Shown here: positions 29,995-41,071 of the stretch, piece after piece
Numbering within the stretch: the first letter of the stretch is position 1
How the letters are laid out: each line of letters starts with the position of its first letter
Origin: Martelella alba
Lineage (GTDB): Bacteria > Pseudomonadota > Gammaproteobacteria > Enterobacterales > Enterobacteriaceae
NCBI RefSeq assembly: GCF_005217455.1
Contig: NZ_SZPQ01000034.1
Location: 1 to 55,880, forward strand
Length of the DNA stretch: 55,880 nt
Direction of reading: 5' to 3'
The notes under the pieces: model-generated
The model's input: only the letters and a program-made list of their open reading frames with translations
Told to the model about the DNA's origin: nothing
The model's database searches: none
Program-made: the position numbers and the translations under genes

Positions 29995-30951
29995 TCAAGT
30001 AATTTTCCCTTGATAATATTCCGCCAAAGTCATACCCACGGCGCGCGTCTTCATCCAGACAAACAATTGTTCCAGGTCGGCGTATAAACGTTCGATGGCG
30101 GCGGCATCGGTGAATGTCGGACTGCCGCCGGGCATCAGTTCGGACGAATGCAGCATGAATTCCACATAATCGGCGCCCCCGGCCAGCATGGTCTCGGCAA
30201 CCTGCCGCATTTGCGCCACATTGCCGCCCCGCGGACGAAGCCAATGCACCGAGGGTGAACGGCGTTTGCCCCGGATAACGTCATATATCCGCTTAACGCC
30301 GTTGAGCCAGACCGGGTGTTTATACAGGATGCTCATCGGCACCTCCAGCAGGAGAGAGCGGCCGGCGTTGGCGATATTGTCCGGGTCGATGAAATACGCC
30401 TGATCGGGGAAACGGGTGTAATCGGTGCCGCCCCGCCCTTGCGGCGCGCCTGGAGATGAGCGCCAGTCGACACGGGGCGTCACGGAGCAGTCGACCTGGT
30501 AGCCGTGCTCAATCAGAACCTTGGCGTAAAATTCGTTCATCGCCCAGCGACCAGCGCGATGGCTGCGCATTTTGATTTGAAAAGTGTCTTCCAAAAGCCC
30601 GGTCTGGAAAGCGACTTTGTCTCTGATGACTTTTTCAGGGTAATCGATCAGATACGGCTTATGGCGCCAGTCGTCGCCGGTCAGATCGGATAACGGCGGA
30701 CTGTTCCAGGCGTGCAGGTGCATGCCGACTTCACCCTGCCCCCGGTTTATTACCTCTTTGGCGAAATCGACATAGGCCGGGTCGCACGCCATTTCATAAT
30801 TGGTCAGGTACACCGGCTTGAAGCCGAATTTTTCGCACAACATCTGGAAACGCGGCAGGAAAAGCGCATTTTGCGTCAGGATTTGCTCGTGATTGCGCCA
30901 AAGATTGTCGCCTTCCGTATCAATAGTGATGATAAATGCAGGTTGCTTCAT
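29995..30951 (-). CDS. wabN: polysaccharide deacetylase family protein, WabN-like
   Basis: 318 residues from ATG 30951, preceded by CAGGAT. NodB-type motifs: ITIDTEGDN with the catalytic/metal Asp-Glu, GMHLHAW with metal His, RSHRAGRWAMN and a distal EFMLHSSELMPGG His. In Klebsiella-type cores WabN deacetylates a core GlcNAc to GlcN; the gene's place in this locus supports that role. No signal peptide, so it acts in the cytoplasm. Confidence 0.65.
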   Translation of the reverse strand: MKQPAFIITIDTEGDNLWRNHEQILTQNALFLPRFQMLCEKFGFKPVYLTNYEMACDPAYVDFAKEVINRGQGEVGMHLHAWNSPPLSDLTGDDWRHKPYLIDYPEKVIRDKVAFQTGLLEDTFQIKMRSHRAGRWAMNEFYAKVLIEHGYQVDCSVTPRVDWRSSPGAPQGRGGTDYTRFPDQAYFIDPDNIANAGRSLLLEVPMSILYKHPVWLNGVKRIYDVIRGKRRSPSVHWLRPRGGNVAQMRQVAETMLAGGADYVEFMLHSSELMPGGSPTFTDAAAIERLYADLEQLFVWMKTRAVGMTLAEYYQGKIT

Positions 30952-31116
30952 ATGAAAATCCTGAGTGCCGGAATCCGGTATGTTACGCTGCCGTTGTCGG
31001 AAGGGCAATCTGGTCGCCCAGGGCTGGCGGACGCCCCTCGCGGTTAACGAGATTTTATCCGGCGCATGGAGTAGGATCGGCAACCTGGACTTAAGGGAAA
31101 ATGAATGGGATAACGC

Positions 31117-32214
31117 ATGCATATCTTAATGATAATCGACGGCTTGCCCGGCGGCGGCGCGGAAAAGGTGGTATTGACGCTGGCGCAGGGCCTGTTGGCC
31201 GAGGGCCATGAGGTATCCCTGTTTTCCCTGCGCGCCGTCTGTGATTACACGTTGCCCGACGGCATGGCGTATCGGGTCATCACCGATGACTGTTCGCGCC
31301 CTTGGCGAAAATTGACCGAATTGTCGCGCCGGGCGGCAAAACTCGATGCGGCGGTACGCGAAGCCGAACAACGTGGCGCGGTCTTTGATCTGGTCATTTC
31401 CCATTTGCATAAAACCGATCGGATTGTGGCCCGCAGTCATGCGCTCGCCCCGGATAAAGTCTGGTTTTGCCTGCACGGCATGTTTTCTCCCTCCTATCTC
31501 GGCCATCGGCGGGGGTTTTCCCGCTGGCTCAAACGCTGCAAGATCAGGCGTGTGTACCGGCATCGCAATATCATCGGCGTTTCACGCGCCGTGCTGGAAG
31601 ATATGACCTCGCAATTCGCCGTTGTACCGGCCAAATCAGCCGTCATCCATAATCCGTTTGATATTGACGGCATTCGACGGCTGGCGTCCGAACCCTGCGA
31701 TATGGCCGGACAGGATTATCTGATCCACGTCGGCCGACTGCATCCGCATAAGCGCCATGATCGGTTATTGCGCGGTTATGCCCGCAGCGGTATCCGCTCG
31801 CCGCTGGTTATTATGGGCCAGGGGGGGGAACAGGCGATTCAAGCTTTACGGGATTTGGCGCGAGAACTGGCGATTGAGCAGCGGGTGATATTTAAAGGCT
31901 TTTGTCCCAATCCTTACCCTTATATCAAGCACGCCCGTATGCTCATTGTCAGCTCCGATAGCGAAGGATTCGGCAATGTGCTGGTGGAGGCATTGATCTG
32001 CGAGACCCCGGTCGTCAGCACCCGTTGTCCCGGCGGCCCTGCGGAAATATTAACCGGTCCGTTGGCCCGGGGTCTGGCGGAATTGAACGATGCCTCATTG
32101 GCGGACACCCTGTTGTCGATATATGAACATCCGCCCGCCATCAACGAACAGGATTTGGATAAATACAGCCTGGCTGTTATTTGCCACGAATACGCCGGCC
32201 TCGCCCAATCTTGA
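31117..32214 (+). CDS. glycosyltransferase family 4, LPS core (WabH-like)
   Basis: 365 residues, GT-B fold. N-terminal IIDGLPGGGAEKVVLTLA, central LIHVGRLHPHKRHDRLLRG and the GT4 donor signature SSDSEGFGNVLVEALICETP. Divergent from wabN. In Klebsiella-type loci a GT4 (WabH) adds the GlcNAc that WabN later deacetylates; the pairing here suggests the same but the sugar is not visible in the sequence. Confidence 0.8.
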   Translation: MHILMIIDGLPGGGAEKVVLTLAQGLLAEGHEVSLFSLRAVCDYTLPDGMAYRVITDDCSRPWRKLTELSRRAAKLDAAVREAEQRGAVFDLVISHLHKTDRIVARSHALAPDKVWFCLHGMFSPSYLGHRRGFSRWLKRCKIRRVYRHRNIIGVSRAVLEDMTSQFAVVPAKSAVIHNPFDIDGIRRLASEPCDMAGQDYLIHVGRLHPHKRHDRLLRGYARSGIRSPLVIMGQGGEQAIQALRDLARELAIEQRVIFKGFCPNPYPYIKHARMLIVSSDSEGFGNVLVEALICETPVVSTRCPGGPAEILTGPLARGLAELNDASLADTLLSIYEHPPAINEQDLDKYSLAVICHEYAGLAQS

Positions 32215-32217
32215 CAG

Positions 32218-32255
32218 ACAATGCCGCCGGTGTAATCTCACCCCGTCGGCATTGT
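32218..32255 (+). terminator. hairpin after the GT4 gene
   Basis: ACAATGCCG (32218-32226) pairs with CGGCATTGT (32247-32255), three bases after the stop. No strong T-run. Confidence 0.4.
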
Positions 32256-32327
32256 GGATCACGTTGTTTTCCGGCATGATTCATGCGGCATCGATTTTCA
32301 AGAAACCGTGTTGTCAAAAAAATAGAG

Positions 32328-32430
32328 ACTCTACATACTTCAGGTTGCATCGCGGCGGCATCTGTCCGCCTCCACGCTATGACCGGGAGCAGGCGTGGCC
32401 AGCAAAGAGGCAAATTGAAGTATGACGAGT
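32328..32430. repeat. dispersed palindromic repeat upstream of waaH
   Basis: About 103 bp with imperfect inverted ends: 32328-32348 starts ACTCTACATACTTCAGGTTGC and the complement of 32410-32430 starts ACTCGTCATACTTCAATTTGC (17 of 21 identical). The CGTCATACTTCAAnTTGC core resembles a family of intergenic repeats I know from Serratia/Yersinia-type genomes. Its right end recurs at 33518 in inverted orientation. Confidence 0.6.
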
Positions 32431-32440
32431 CCATTACAAA

Positions 32441-33445
32441 ATGTTAAAAGCCGATTTGCCGATGTGTAAACTCAGCGTTATCGTCCCGCTCTATAACGCC
32501 GGCGCGATGTTCGATAACTTTATGCGTTCATTATTGGCGCAAACCGCCCAGTCCCTGGAAATCATCATTGTTAATGACGGTTCCACTGACGGGTCAGATA
32601 TTATTGCCGAACGTTATGCCCAAAGCAGTGGGGATATCACCGTTATCCATCAGGCCAACGGCGGCGTATCAAGGGCGCGAAATGCCGGACTGGCCGTGGC
32701 GCGCGGCAAATATGTCACTTTCCCCGATGCGGACGATATGCTTTACCCCGACCTGTATCGGACGCTTATCGACATGGCCGATAAGGACGACCTGGATGTG
32801 GCGCAATGCAACGCCGAGCGGTATTTTCTCGGGACGGATACCATCAAAACCCTCATTCCCCCCGAACGGCTAACTTCCACTGGCGTCCTTGACGGACCAG
32901 ACTGGTTGCGCCGCGCACTGGCGACCAAGCGTTATCTGCATGTGGTCTGGCTGGGTATCTACCGCTTGTCATTAATTAAACGGCTTAATCTGTTGTTTGA
33001 ACCGGGCTTGCATCATCAGGATATTCCCTGGACCACGGAAATGATGTTCAATGCCCACAAAGTCAGGTATACCGAGCAAGTGCTTTACCGCTATTTTGTG
33101 CATGACCAATCTATCAGCAACCAAAAAAGAACCGGCATGAAAAATGTAGAGTATCAACGACATTACATACGTATTGCCGAATTGCTGGAAGAGTTGAACC
33201 GACGATATCGCGGCAAAATAAAAATGTATCCTGAATTTCACATTCAGGTAACCCGTGAAGCGCTTTCCATATGCCATTCTGTTCGCCGTGAACCCAACCC
33301 TGAGGCACGGCAATTGATTTTAAATGATATTTTCGCCAGCGGGACCCACAAACGTATGATGCGTAATGCACGCGGGATCCGGCAATGGTATCAGTTGTTA
33401 TTATGGCTACGCAGAATATACGCCTGGCGCAAGCGCCGGCTGTAA
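32441..33445 (+). CDS. waaH: UDP-glucuronate:LPS (HepIII) glycosyltransferase WaaH (YibD)
   Basis: GT2 enzyme of 334 residues that in E. coli adds glucuronic acid to HepIII under phosphate limitation. GT-A motifs: LSVIVPLYNAG, IIIVNDGSTDGSDI and the metal-binding DADD in VTFPDADDMLYP. Long family-specific stretches (DDLDVAQCNAE, GLHHQDIPWTTEMMFNA, YQRHYIRI, YPEFHIQVTREAL) identify it. ATG 32441 fits family length; ATG 32462 is the alternative; neither has a clear ribosome site. It is flanked on both sides by copies of a dispersed repeat. No convincing Pho box was found upstream. Confidence 0.85.
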   Translation: MLKADLPMCKLSVIVPLYNAGAMFDNFMRSLLAQTAQSLEIIIVNDGSTDGSDIIAERYAQSSGDITVIHQANGGVSRARNAGLAVARGKYVTFPDADDMLYPDLYRTLIDMADKDDLDVAQCNAERYFLGTDTIKTLIPPERLTSTGVLDGPDWLRRALATKRYLHVVWLGIYRLSLIKRLNLLFEPGLHHQDIPWTTEMMFNAHKVRYTEQVLYRYFVHDQSISNQKRTGMKNVEYQRHYIRIAELLEELNRRYRGKIKMYPEFHIQVTREALSICHSVRREPNPEARQLILNDIFASGTHKRMMRNARGIRQWYQLLLWLRRIYAWRKRRL

Positions 33446-33517
33446 TCGGCGCATCGGCATACCGGGCAGCCCGGCAGGGATTCGCTACTCTCCATCATGC
33501 GCTTAATTAGCATGTAT

Positions 33518-33540
33518 ACTCGTCATACTTCACGTTGCCT
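33518..33540 (+). repeat. dispersed repeat end downstream of waaH
   Basis: Opens ACTCGTCATACTTCACGTTG and matches the complement of 32408-32430 at 21 of 23 positions. The similarity continues weakly (TTGTTGGCTGCG) to about 33590, within the leader of waaQ. Confidence 0.6.
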
Positions 33541-33652
33541 TTTGTTGGCTGCGCGCGATAACCCGCATCCCATCGGGTATACTTTGCCGATCCACCCACG
33601 CATTGCGCCTTATGAATATCGATTATCCGTTACTTTCCAGGCCGACAATAAC

Positions 33653-34729
33653 ATGATCAATTCCCGAACCGCGGCGCCGTCTGCCGTTAAACGCATTCTT
33701 TTGATTAAATTGCGCCACCACGGCGACATGCTGCTGACCACACCGGTCATTAACGCCTTGCGCCAATATTATCCGCAAGCTGAAATCGACATCCTGCTTT
33801 ATAAGGAAACCGAGGCCATCCTGCGATACCATCCGGCGCTGACGCAAATACACGCCATCGACCGCAACTGGAAAAAACGCGGCGGGCTCTACCAAATCAG
33901 GCGGGAGGCCGCTTTACTCAGAGCCATTCGGTCCCGGCATTTCGATCTGGTCGTGAATCTGGCCGATCAATGGCGTAGCGCCATCATCACCGGCTTGTCC
34001 GGCGCGCCGCTGCGCATCGGTTTCGATTATCCCAAACGGCAGTCGTTTTTCTGGCGCTGGGCGCACAATCGCCTGGTCACCACCGAAGATCATGTGCGGA
34101 TGCATACCGTCGAGCAGAATCTCAGCATTTTGAAGCCATTGGATATCCCGCTTCACGATTGGCCCGCCTCCCTGTATTATGCCCCGGCCGATGAGGATTA
34201 CCGGCGGGATTTGCTGGCGTCAAGAGGCGTCACCGGCGAATACGTGGTTATTCAGCCCACCTCGCGCTGGGTATACAAATGCTGGGACGACGAGAAGGTG
34301 GCGGCGTTGTGCGACGCGCTAAAGGAAACGAATTTGCCGATCGTGCTGACCGCCGCGCCGGACAAAGCCGAATTGGATATGATAGGCCATATCCTGTCAC
34401 TATGTCCTAATCCCGCGGTGGTATCGTTGGCGGGTGAACTGACATTAACCCAATTGGCGGCGCTTATCGATCATGCCAAGCTTTTCATCGGAGTCGATTC
34501 CGCGCCCATGCACATGGCCGCCGCGCTCCAAACGCCATGCATCGCCCTCTTTGGCCCGACTAAGCTGCAATTCTGGCGTCCCTGGAGTAAGAACAGCAAA
34601 GTGATCTGGGCCGGCGATTACGCCGAACTACCGCCTCCGGACGCTATTGATACCCGGACAAGGCAGCGTTATCTGAGCGCCATACCGGTAGATGATGTCT
34701 ACCAGGCGGCACGGAGCTATTTGTCATGA
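33653..34729 (+). CDS. waaQ: LPS core heptosyltransferase III
   Basis: GT9 enzyme adding HepIII to HepII. Start 33653 (MINSRTAAPSAVKRILLIKL) gives 358 residues; the longer open frame to 33497 crosses the repeat and is rejected. Motifs: LIKLRHHGDMLLTTPVINAL, IQPTSRWVYKCWDDEKVAAL and GVDSAPMHMAAALQTPC with LFGPTKLQFW. Overlaps the next gene by 4 bp. Presence of HepIII provides the acceptor for WaaH. Confidence 0.92.
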   Translation: MINSRTAAPSAVKRILLIKLRHHGDMLLTTPVINALRQYYPQAEIDILLYKETEAILRYHPALTQIHAIDRNWKKRGGLYQIRREAALLRAIRSRHFDLVVNLADQWRSAIITGLSGAPLRIGFDYPKRQSFFWRWAHNRLVTTEDHVRMHTVEQNLSILKPLDIPLHDWPASLYYAPADEDYRRDLLASRGVTGEYVVIQPTSRWVYKCWDDEKVAALCDALKETNLPIVLTAAPDKAELDMIGHILSLCPNPAVVSLAGELTLTQLAALIDHAKLFIGVDSAPMHMAAALQTPCIALFGPTKLQFWRPWSKNSKVIWAGDYAELPPPDAIDTRTRQRYLSAIPVDDVYQAARSYLS

Positions 34730-35856
34730 AGAAAATCCGACTAGCGATAGTCCGGCAGAAATACCGTCCGGACGGCGGCGCGGAACGGTTTATATCACGG
34801 GCGCTGGAGGCGCTGGACGACGACAATCTTGAACTGAATATCCTGACCCGGCAATGGTCCGGCGAGCCGCGTCCCGACTGGCATATCCATATCTGCAATC
34901 CGCCCAGGTGGGGACGGGTTTCCCGGGAGCGGGGGTTCGCCGACGCCGCGAGGCGCTGCTGGCAGCGGGAAGCATTCGATTTGGTACAAAGCCATGAACG
35001 CATCGCCGGCTGCGACGTCTTTCGGGCCGGCGACGGCGCCCACCGGGCCTGGCTGGAACAGCGGGCGCGCATCATTCCCTCTTTTCAGCGCTGGACCACC
35101 GCGCTAAGCGGATACCATCGCTATGTATTGGCGGCGGAAAAAGCCATGTTTCACTCGCCGGCGCTGAAAAAAATCATCTGTAATTCCGCCATGGTGATGA
35201 ATGACATCATTCATTGGTACCAGGTGCCCGCCGATAAATTCGCCCTGATCTATAACGCCATCGACGCCACCCGCTTTTACCCCGCAACCCAGGAACAACG
35301 GGTGCTGTCCCGCCGCCAATTGTCCCTGCCCGAGCAGGCCGGCATCCTGATCACTGTCGGTTCAGGTTTTGAGCGCAAGGGATTACGACAAGCTATCGCG
35401 GCGGTCGCCGCCACTGATCGCTACTTGATAGTCGTGGGTCAGGACAAGCACGCAGCGGCCTATCAGAACTATGCCCGAACCCTGGGCTGCGCGGAGCGCA
35501 TTCGTTTTGTCGGCGTACAAACGGAAGTGCTGCCTTTTTACCATGCGGCGGATGGCTTGATCCTACCGACCCTATACGATCCCTTCCCCAACGTCATTCT
35601 GGAAGCCATGGCATGTGGATTGCCGATCATTACCAGCGCCAGTTGCGGTGGCGCGGAATTTATCACCCAGGGTGTTGAGGGCTATGTCTGCGATGCGCTG
35701 GACGTCAAGCGCCTGACCGAATTCACCGCCGCCATCCCATTACGCCACCGGCAACCGGAGATGGGCCAGGCCGCCCGCGAGCGGGTGAAAGAATGCACGC
35801 CAGGCCGCCTGTCGACACAATTGACCCAGTTGTATCAGGAGCTGCTGGGCAGGTGA
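34726..35856 (+). CDS. waaG: LPS core glycosyltransferase, WaaG/WabG family (GT4)
   Basis: 376 residues, GT-B fold. RQKYRPDGGAERFISRALEAL near the start, DVFRAGDGAHRAWLEQR, VGSGFERKGLRQAIAAVA and LILPTLYDPFPNVILEAMAC are the family hallmarks. E. coli WaaG adds glucose to HepII; Klebsiella/Serratia WabG adds galacturonic acid at the same place. The WabN/WabH/WaaE context favours the WabG role, but the sequence alone does not decide. Confidence 0.85.
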   Translation: MKKIRLAIVRQKYRPDGGAERFISRALEALDDDNLELNILTRQWSGEPRPDWHIHICNPPRWGRVSRERGFADAARRCWQREAFDLVQSHERIAGCDVFRAGDGAHRAWLEQRARIIPSFQRWTTALSGYHRYVLAAEKAMFHSPALKKIICNSAMVMNDIIHWYQVPADKFALIYNAIDATRFYPATQEQRVLSRRQLSLPEQAGILITVGSGFERKGLRQAIAAVAATDRYLIVVGQDKHAAAYQNYARTLGCAERIRFVGVQTEVLPFYHAADGLILPTLYDPFPNVILEAMACGLPIITSASCGGAEFITQGVEGYVCDALDVKRLTEFTAAIPLRHRQPEMGQAARERVKECTPGRLSTQLTQLYQELLGR

Positions 35857-35984
35857 AAGCATAAGATATCAATGAGAAAATACGACTTATCTGGTAGCAT
35901 GGCGGCGATTACATTACGATTTAAATAATTTTGTTTAAATTAGCTCAGCACATTGATAGCTGTGCCTTACAATAGCTAACTAGA

Positions 35985-37253
35985 ATGATCTATAACATAA
36001 TCATTTACTTAATTCAGCCCTTGGTATGGATCCGGTTATTATGGCGCAGCCGAAAAGCACCGGCCTACCGCCGACGTTGGGCAGAGCGCTATGGTTTTTG
36101 CGCCAATAAAGTGAAACCGGACGGAATCATGCTGCATTCCGTATCAGTGGGTGAGACACTGGCCGCGATCCCTCTGGTCAGGGCCTTGCGCCACCGTTAT
36201 CCCTTTTTGCCTATTACCGTCACCACGATGACGCCCACCGGCTCCGAGCGGGTGCAATCGGCGCTGGGCAAAGATGTGCAGCATGTCTATTTGCCCTATG
36301 ACTTGCCGGGCGCCATGAACCGTTTTCTTGATCAGGTGAATCCCAAACTGGTGATCATCATGGAAACCGAATTGTGGCCCAACCTGATAAAGGCCCTGTA
36401 CCAGCGCAAAATCCCGCTGGTGGTGGCCAATGCCCGCCTATCCGCCCGTTCCGCCAAAGGTTACCTGCGCTTTGGTAAATTTTTTGGCGGCATCATGCGC
36501 AAAATCACGCTGATTGCCGCGCAGAATGAGGAAGACGGCGAACGCTTTCTGTCCCTGGGCCTGAAACGCAATCAATTGGCGGTCACCGGCAGCCTGAAAT
36601 TCGATATCTCGGTGACGCCCGCGCTGGCCGCCCGCGCCCTGACGCTGCGACGCCAATGGGCGTCTCGCCGCCCCGTGTGGATAGCCACCAGCACCCATGA
36701 AGGGGAAGAAGCGCTGCTCTTGCAGGCTCACCGGCAATTGCTTACCGAATTCCCCGGTCTGTTGCTGATCCTGGTGCCACGGCATCCAGAACGCTTCCAG
36801 ATTGCCAAAGATATGGCGCAAAAAGCCGGATTTAGTCTGATCACCCGTAGCTCAGGCGACGTACCGTCGGCGGAAACGCAGGTGGTGATCGGCGATACCA
36901 TGGGCGAACTGATGCTGCTTTACGGTATAGCCGATCTGGCTTTCGTTGGCGGTAGCCTGGTGGAACGCGGCGGGCACAACCCACTGGAAGCCGCGGCTCA
37001 CGCCATACCCGTGCTGATGGGGCCGCATACCTTCAATTTTCGCGATATTTGCGCCAAACTGACTGAAGCGGGCGGTCTTATCACCGTCACGGATGTCCCC
37101 TCCCTGGTAAAAGAGATTACGACCATGCTCACCGATGAGGATTACCGGTTGTACTACGGTCGCCATGCCGTCGAGGTTCTGCGCCAGAACCAGGGGGCTT
37201 TGCAACGTTTATTACACTTGCTGGGACCTTATCTACCGCAACGGAGCCAGTGA
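35985..37253 (+). CDS. waaA: 3-deoxy-D-manno-octulosonic acid (Kdo) transferase
   Basis: Bifunctional GT30 enzyme adding two Kdo residues to lipid IVA at the inner membrane. 422 residues: N-terminal membrane-anchoring helix (IIIYLIQPLVWIRLLW), acceptor-domain HSVSVGETLAAIPLVRALR with the catalytic Glu, TTMTPTGSERV, and C-terminal FVGGSLVERGGHNPLEAAAH. The AT-rich 128-bp leader (35857-35984) probably carries its own promoter. Abuts waaE with no gap. Confidence 0.97.
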   Translation: MIYNIIIYLIQPLVWIRLLWRSRKAPAYRRRWAERYGFCANKVKPDGIMLHSVSVGETLAAIPLVRALRHRYPFLPITVTTMTPTGSERVQSALGKDVQHVYLPYDLPGAMNRFLDQVNPKLVIIMETELWPNLIKALYQRKIPLVVANARLSARSAKGYLRFGKFFGGIMRKITLIAAQNEEDGERFLSLGLKRNQLAVTGSLKFDISVTPALAARALTLRRQWASRRPVWIATSTHEGEEALLLQAHRQLLTEFPGLLLILVPRHPERFQIAKDMAQKAGFSLITRSSGDVPSAETQVVIGDTMGELMLLYGIADLAFVGGSLVERGGHNPLEAAAHAIPVLMGPHTFNFRDICAKLTEAGGLITVTDVPSLVKEITTMLTDEDYRLYYGRHAVEVLRQNQGALQRLLHLLGPYLPQRSQ

Positions 37254-38512
<1,259 letters not shown>

Positions 38513-38513
38513 T

Positions 38514-39323
38514 TCAGTGCTGGCAAACGGGACAGAAAAACGTATTTCGCTGCCCGAGCCGGGCCGACTGAATCGGCGTGCCACAAACCCGGCAGCTTTC
38601 CCCCGCCCGGCCGTAAACTCGCAGTTCCTGGGTAAAATAGCCTGGTTTACCGTCTGACTGCAAAAAGTCCCGCAGCGTGGTGCCGCCTTGCTCTATGGCA
38701 TGCAGAAGCACGGCTTTAACGGTCCGGGCCAGTGATTCCGCCTCCTCGCCGGCCAGAGTCCCGGCCGCCCGGTTCGGCAAAATACCCGCCGCGAACAAGG
38801 ATTCACTGGCATAGATGTTTCCCACGCCCACCACCAGCTTATTGTCCATCAGCCAAGGTTTGACGGCGAGATGTTTACCGCGCGACATCCGGTAGAGATA
38901 GTGTCCGTCGAACGCCTCGCTTAACGGTTCGGGTCCCAGTTGCGATAATACCCGGCTGGCGGCCAGGTCTTCGCTCCACAGCCAAGCGCCGAAACGGCGC
39001 GGATCGGTGTAGCGGATAATGCAACCGTTACTCATCACTAAATCCACATGGTCGTGTTTTTCCGGCGGCAGCGGCTGCGCCAACACCCGCAGGCTACCCG
39101 ACATACCCATATGGATAATGATCCAGCCGGTATTCAATTCAAGCAACAGATACTTGGCGCGCCGGCCGACACGCATAACAGCCTGGTCGCGCAGCGTGAT
39201 GATTTCGTTGGCGACCGGCCAGCGCAGATGCGCGTTCCTCACCACCGCCCGGACGATGGTATGACCGGCAACCCAGGGCTCAATGCCCCGGCGGCTGGTT
39301 TCAACCTCGGGTAATTCTGGCAT
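38514..39323 (-). CDS. mutM: formamidopyrimidine-DNA glycosylase
   Basis: Excises 8-oxoguanine and cleaves the abasic site. 269 residues. Catalytic PELPE start (Pro2, Glu3), Lys57 in [11 protein letters not shown], the H2TH region ([20 protein letters not shown]) and the C-terminal zinc finger CRVCG...CPVC are all intact. Stop is 2 bp from the convergent coaD stop. Confidence 0.97.
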   Translation of the reverse strand: MPELPEVETSRRGIEPWVAGHTIVRAVVRNAHLRWPVANEIITLRDQAVMRVGRRAKYLLLELNTGWIIIHMGMSGSLRVLAQPLPPEKHDHVDLVMSNGCIIRYTDPRRFGAWLWSEDLAASRVLSQLGPEPLSEAFDGHYLYRMSRGKHLAVKPWLMDNKLVVGVGNIYASESLFAAGILPNRAAGTLAGEEAESLARTVKAVLLHAIEQGGTTLRDFLQSDGKPGYFTQELRVYGRAGESCRVCGTPIQSARLGQRNTFFCPVCQH

Positions 39324-39488
39324 GGTTATAATCTACTCAATGATCGTGTCGGCGCTCAGACGCGCCGAAGGAAACGGGCAGGCAAAAGGGGAAAACCACC
39401 CGCGCCAAAGGAATTGTGACGCCAAGCGCCCTGTGAGGCCAGCGAAATTTTCGCACGCGGCACGAGTGGAAAGACGCCGCCAGCCCGC

Positions 39489-39506
39489 ATGGCATCGCGA
39501 TGCCAT
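39489..39506. repeat. 18-bp perfect palindrome between rpmG and mutM
   Basis: ATGGCATCGCGATGCCAT is self-complementary and lies 3 bp from the rpmG terminator. Could be a second hairpin of the terminator or a protein-binding site. Confidence 0.5.
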
Positions 39507-39509
39507 AAA

Positions 39510-39533
39510 AAAACCCGGCCAGAGCCGGGTTTT
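39510..39533 (-). terminator. terminator of rpmBG
   Basis: AAAACCCGGC (39510-39519) pairs with GCCGGGTTTT (39524-39533) around CAGA; followed on the minus strand by a run of T. Sixteen bases after the rpmG stop. Confidence 0.85.
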
Positions 39534-39548
39534 CATCGGAAACCAGGA

Positions 39549-39719
<171 letters not shown>

Positions 39720-39727
39720 TCAGTTCC

Positions 39728-39985
<258 letters not shown>

Positions 39986-40039
39986 TCAGCTCGAGCTTTG
40001 TAATACAGGTGCCGGCCGCCTCGTCAGGCTTTGAAGCCC

Positions 40040-40094
40040 GTCTCAGCCTATTCACTGAGGAGAGACTTGCAACAAGCAGTGAATCTGCTGAGAC
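40040..40094 (-). promoter_or_regulatory. stem-loop in the rpmBG leader
   Basis: GTCTCAGC (40040-40047) pairs with GCTGAGAC (40087-40094) and TTCACTG (40051-40057) with CAGTGAA (40077-40083), separated by a symmetric 3x3 internal loop and closed by a 19-base loop. It lies in the transcribed leader of rpmB, 40-130 bases downstream of the promoter, a place where ribosomal-protein autoregulation would act (inference). Confidence 0.5.
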
Positions 40095-40134
40095 AGACTC
40101 TCAACGCCGCACCCAAGATTCTCAAAGGTGGCGT

Positions 40135-40163
40135 AGTATACGCTTTGGCGCGCAAGTGCTCAA
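40135..40163 (-). promoter_or_regulatory. sigma-70 promoter of rpmBG
   Basis: On the minus strand TTGAGC (40158-40163) and TATACT (40135-40140) are separated by exactly 17 bases. It would start a leader of about 165 bases before rpmB. Confidence 0.75.
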
Positions 40164-40206
40164 GTCCCGCGCATGGAAAGATCCCGGTGGATCGCGGCAA
40201 TCAGCC

Positions 40207-40884
40207 TTATAACCACCCTCTTTGAGCGAAAGATACGCATTCCCCCGCCCCAATGACCAGATGGTCTAGTACGCGGATATCCATTAGCGCCGCCGCCCTC
40301 GACACCTGATCGGTCACCTCGCGATCGGCGCGACTGGGCTCGGCTTTGCCCGAGGGGTGATTATGCGCCAAAATGAGCGCCGTGGCATTGACTTTAAGCG
40401 CGGCGCGAATGATCTCCCGCGGATGCACCTCAACGCTGTTCACCGTACCATGAAAGAGTTCCTGGTGCTTAATCAAGCGATGTTGATTATCCAGGTAAAG
40501 CACAACGAACACCTCCCGTTCACGGTGCGCCAGCAGGACCTGCAAATAGTTTTGCGCGATATCCGGCCGGGTCATTGCATCTTCGCGCATCATATGCGAG
40601 CGGTAATATCGCTGCGCCATCTCCCGAATGGCCTGCAACTGGGTGAATTTCGATACGCCCAGGCCCTTGGTGGCGCACAAGGTTTGCCGATCCGCGCACA
40701 TGAGCTTGTCGAACGATCCGAACCTGCGCATCAGTTCCTCGGCAAGCTTCATCACATGGACCCCCGGTAAACCCGTGCGCAGAAAAATAGCCAGCAACTC
40801 GGTATCAGTCAGCGACGACGGCCCCAGCGCCATGAGTTTCTCCCTGGGCGCCAGAGCAAAAGGCCATTTTTTGCAATCCGCCAT
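40207..40884 (-). CDS. radC: RadC/YicR family JAB-domain protein
   Basis: 225 residues. Helix-hairpin-helix-like N-terminal half ([29 protein letters not shown]) and a JAMM metalloprotease-type C-terminal half with the zinc motif [14 protein letters not shown]. Despite the name, a role in DNA repair is not established for the family. Upstream of and divergent from coaBC. Confidence 0.92.
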   Translation of the reverse strand: MADCKKWPFALAPREKLMALGPSSLTDTELLAIFLRTGLPGVHVMKLAEELMRRFGSFDKLMCADRQTLCATKGLGVSKFTQLQAIREMAQRYYRSHMMREDAMTRPDIAQNYLQVLLAHREREVFVVLYLDNQHRLIKHQELFHGTVNSVEVHPREIIRAALKVNATALILAHNHPSGKAEPSRADREVTDQVSRAAALMDIRVLDHLVIGAGECVSFAQRGWL

Positions 40885-41071
40885 TTTTTTATCCTTCTCT
40901 TCCCCACTGCGCCATCATGACACGCGCCGGCCGGATTCTCGACCATTGGCGGGAAGAACTTCGGCGGCCTTCGCAATTTGCTTTCGCCTGACCCGCACAG
41001 ACAAATGAGGGATGTCCGCGGGGTTATGATAAAATATTGCCCATTCCCCTTTTATGAATCGGACACACGCG

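Noticed and set aside
32256..32440. Pho box upstream of waaH
   Set aside because: No pair of CTGTCAT-like 7-mers spaced by 4 bases; the region is filled by the dispersed repeat.
35857..35984. RfaH ops element upstream of waaA (CTGGTAGCAT at about 35890)
   Set aside because: Only partial agreement with GGCGGTAGnnT and it lies in front of waaA rather than the long core operon.
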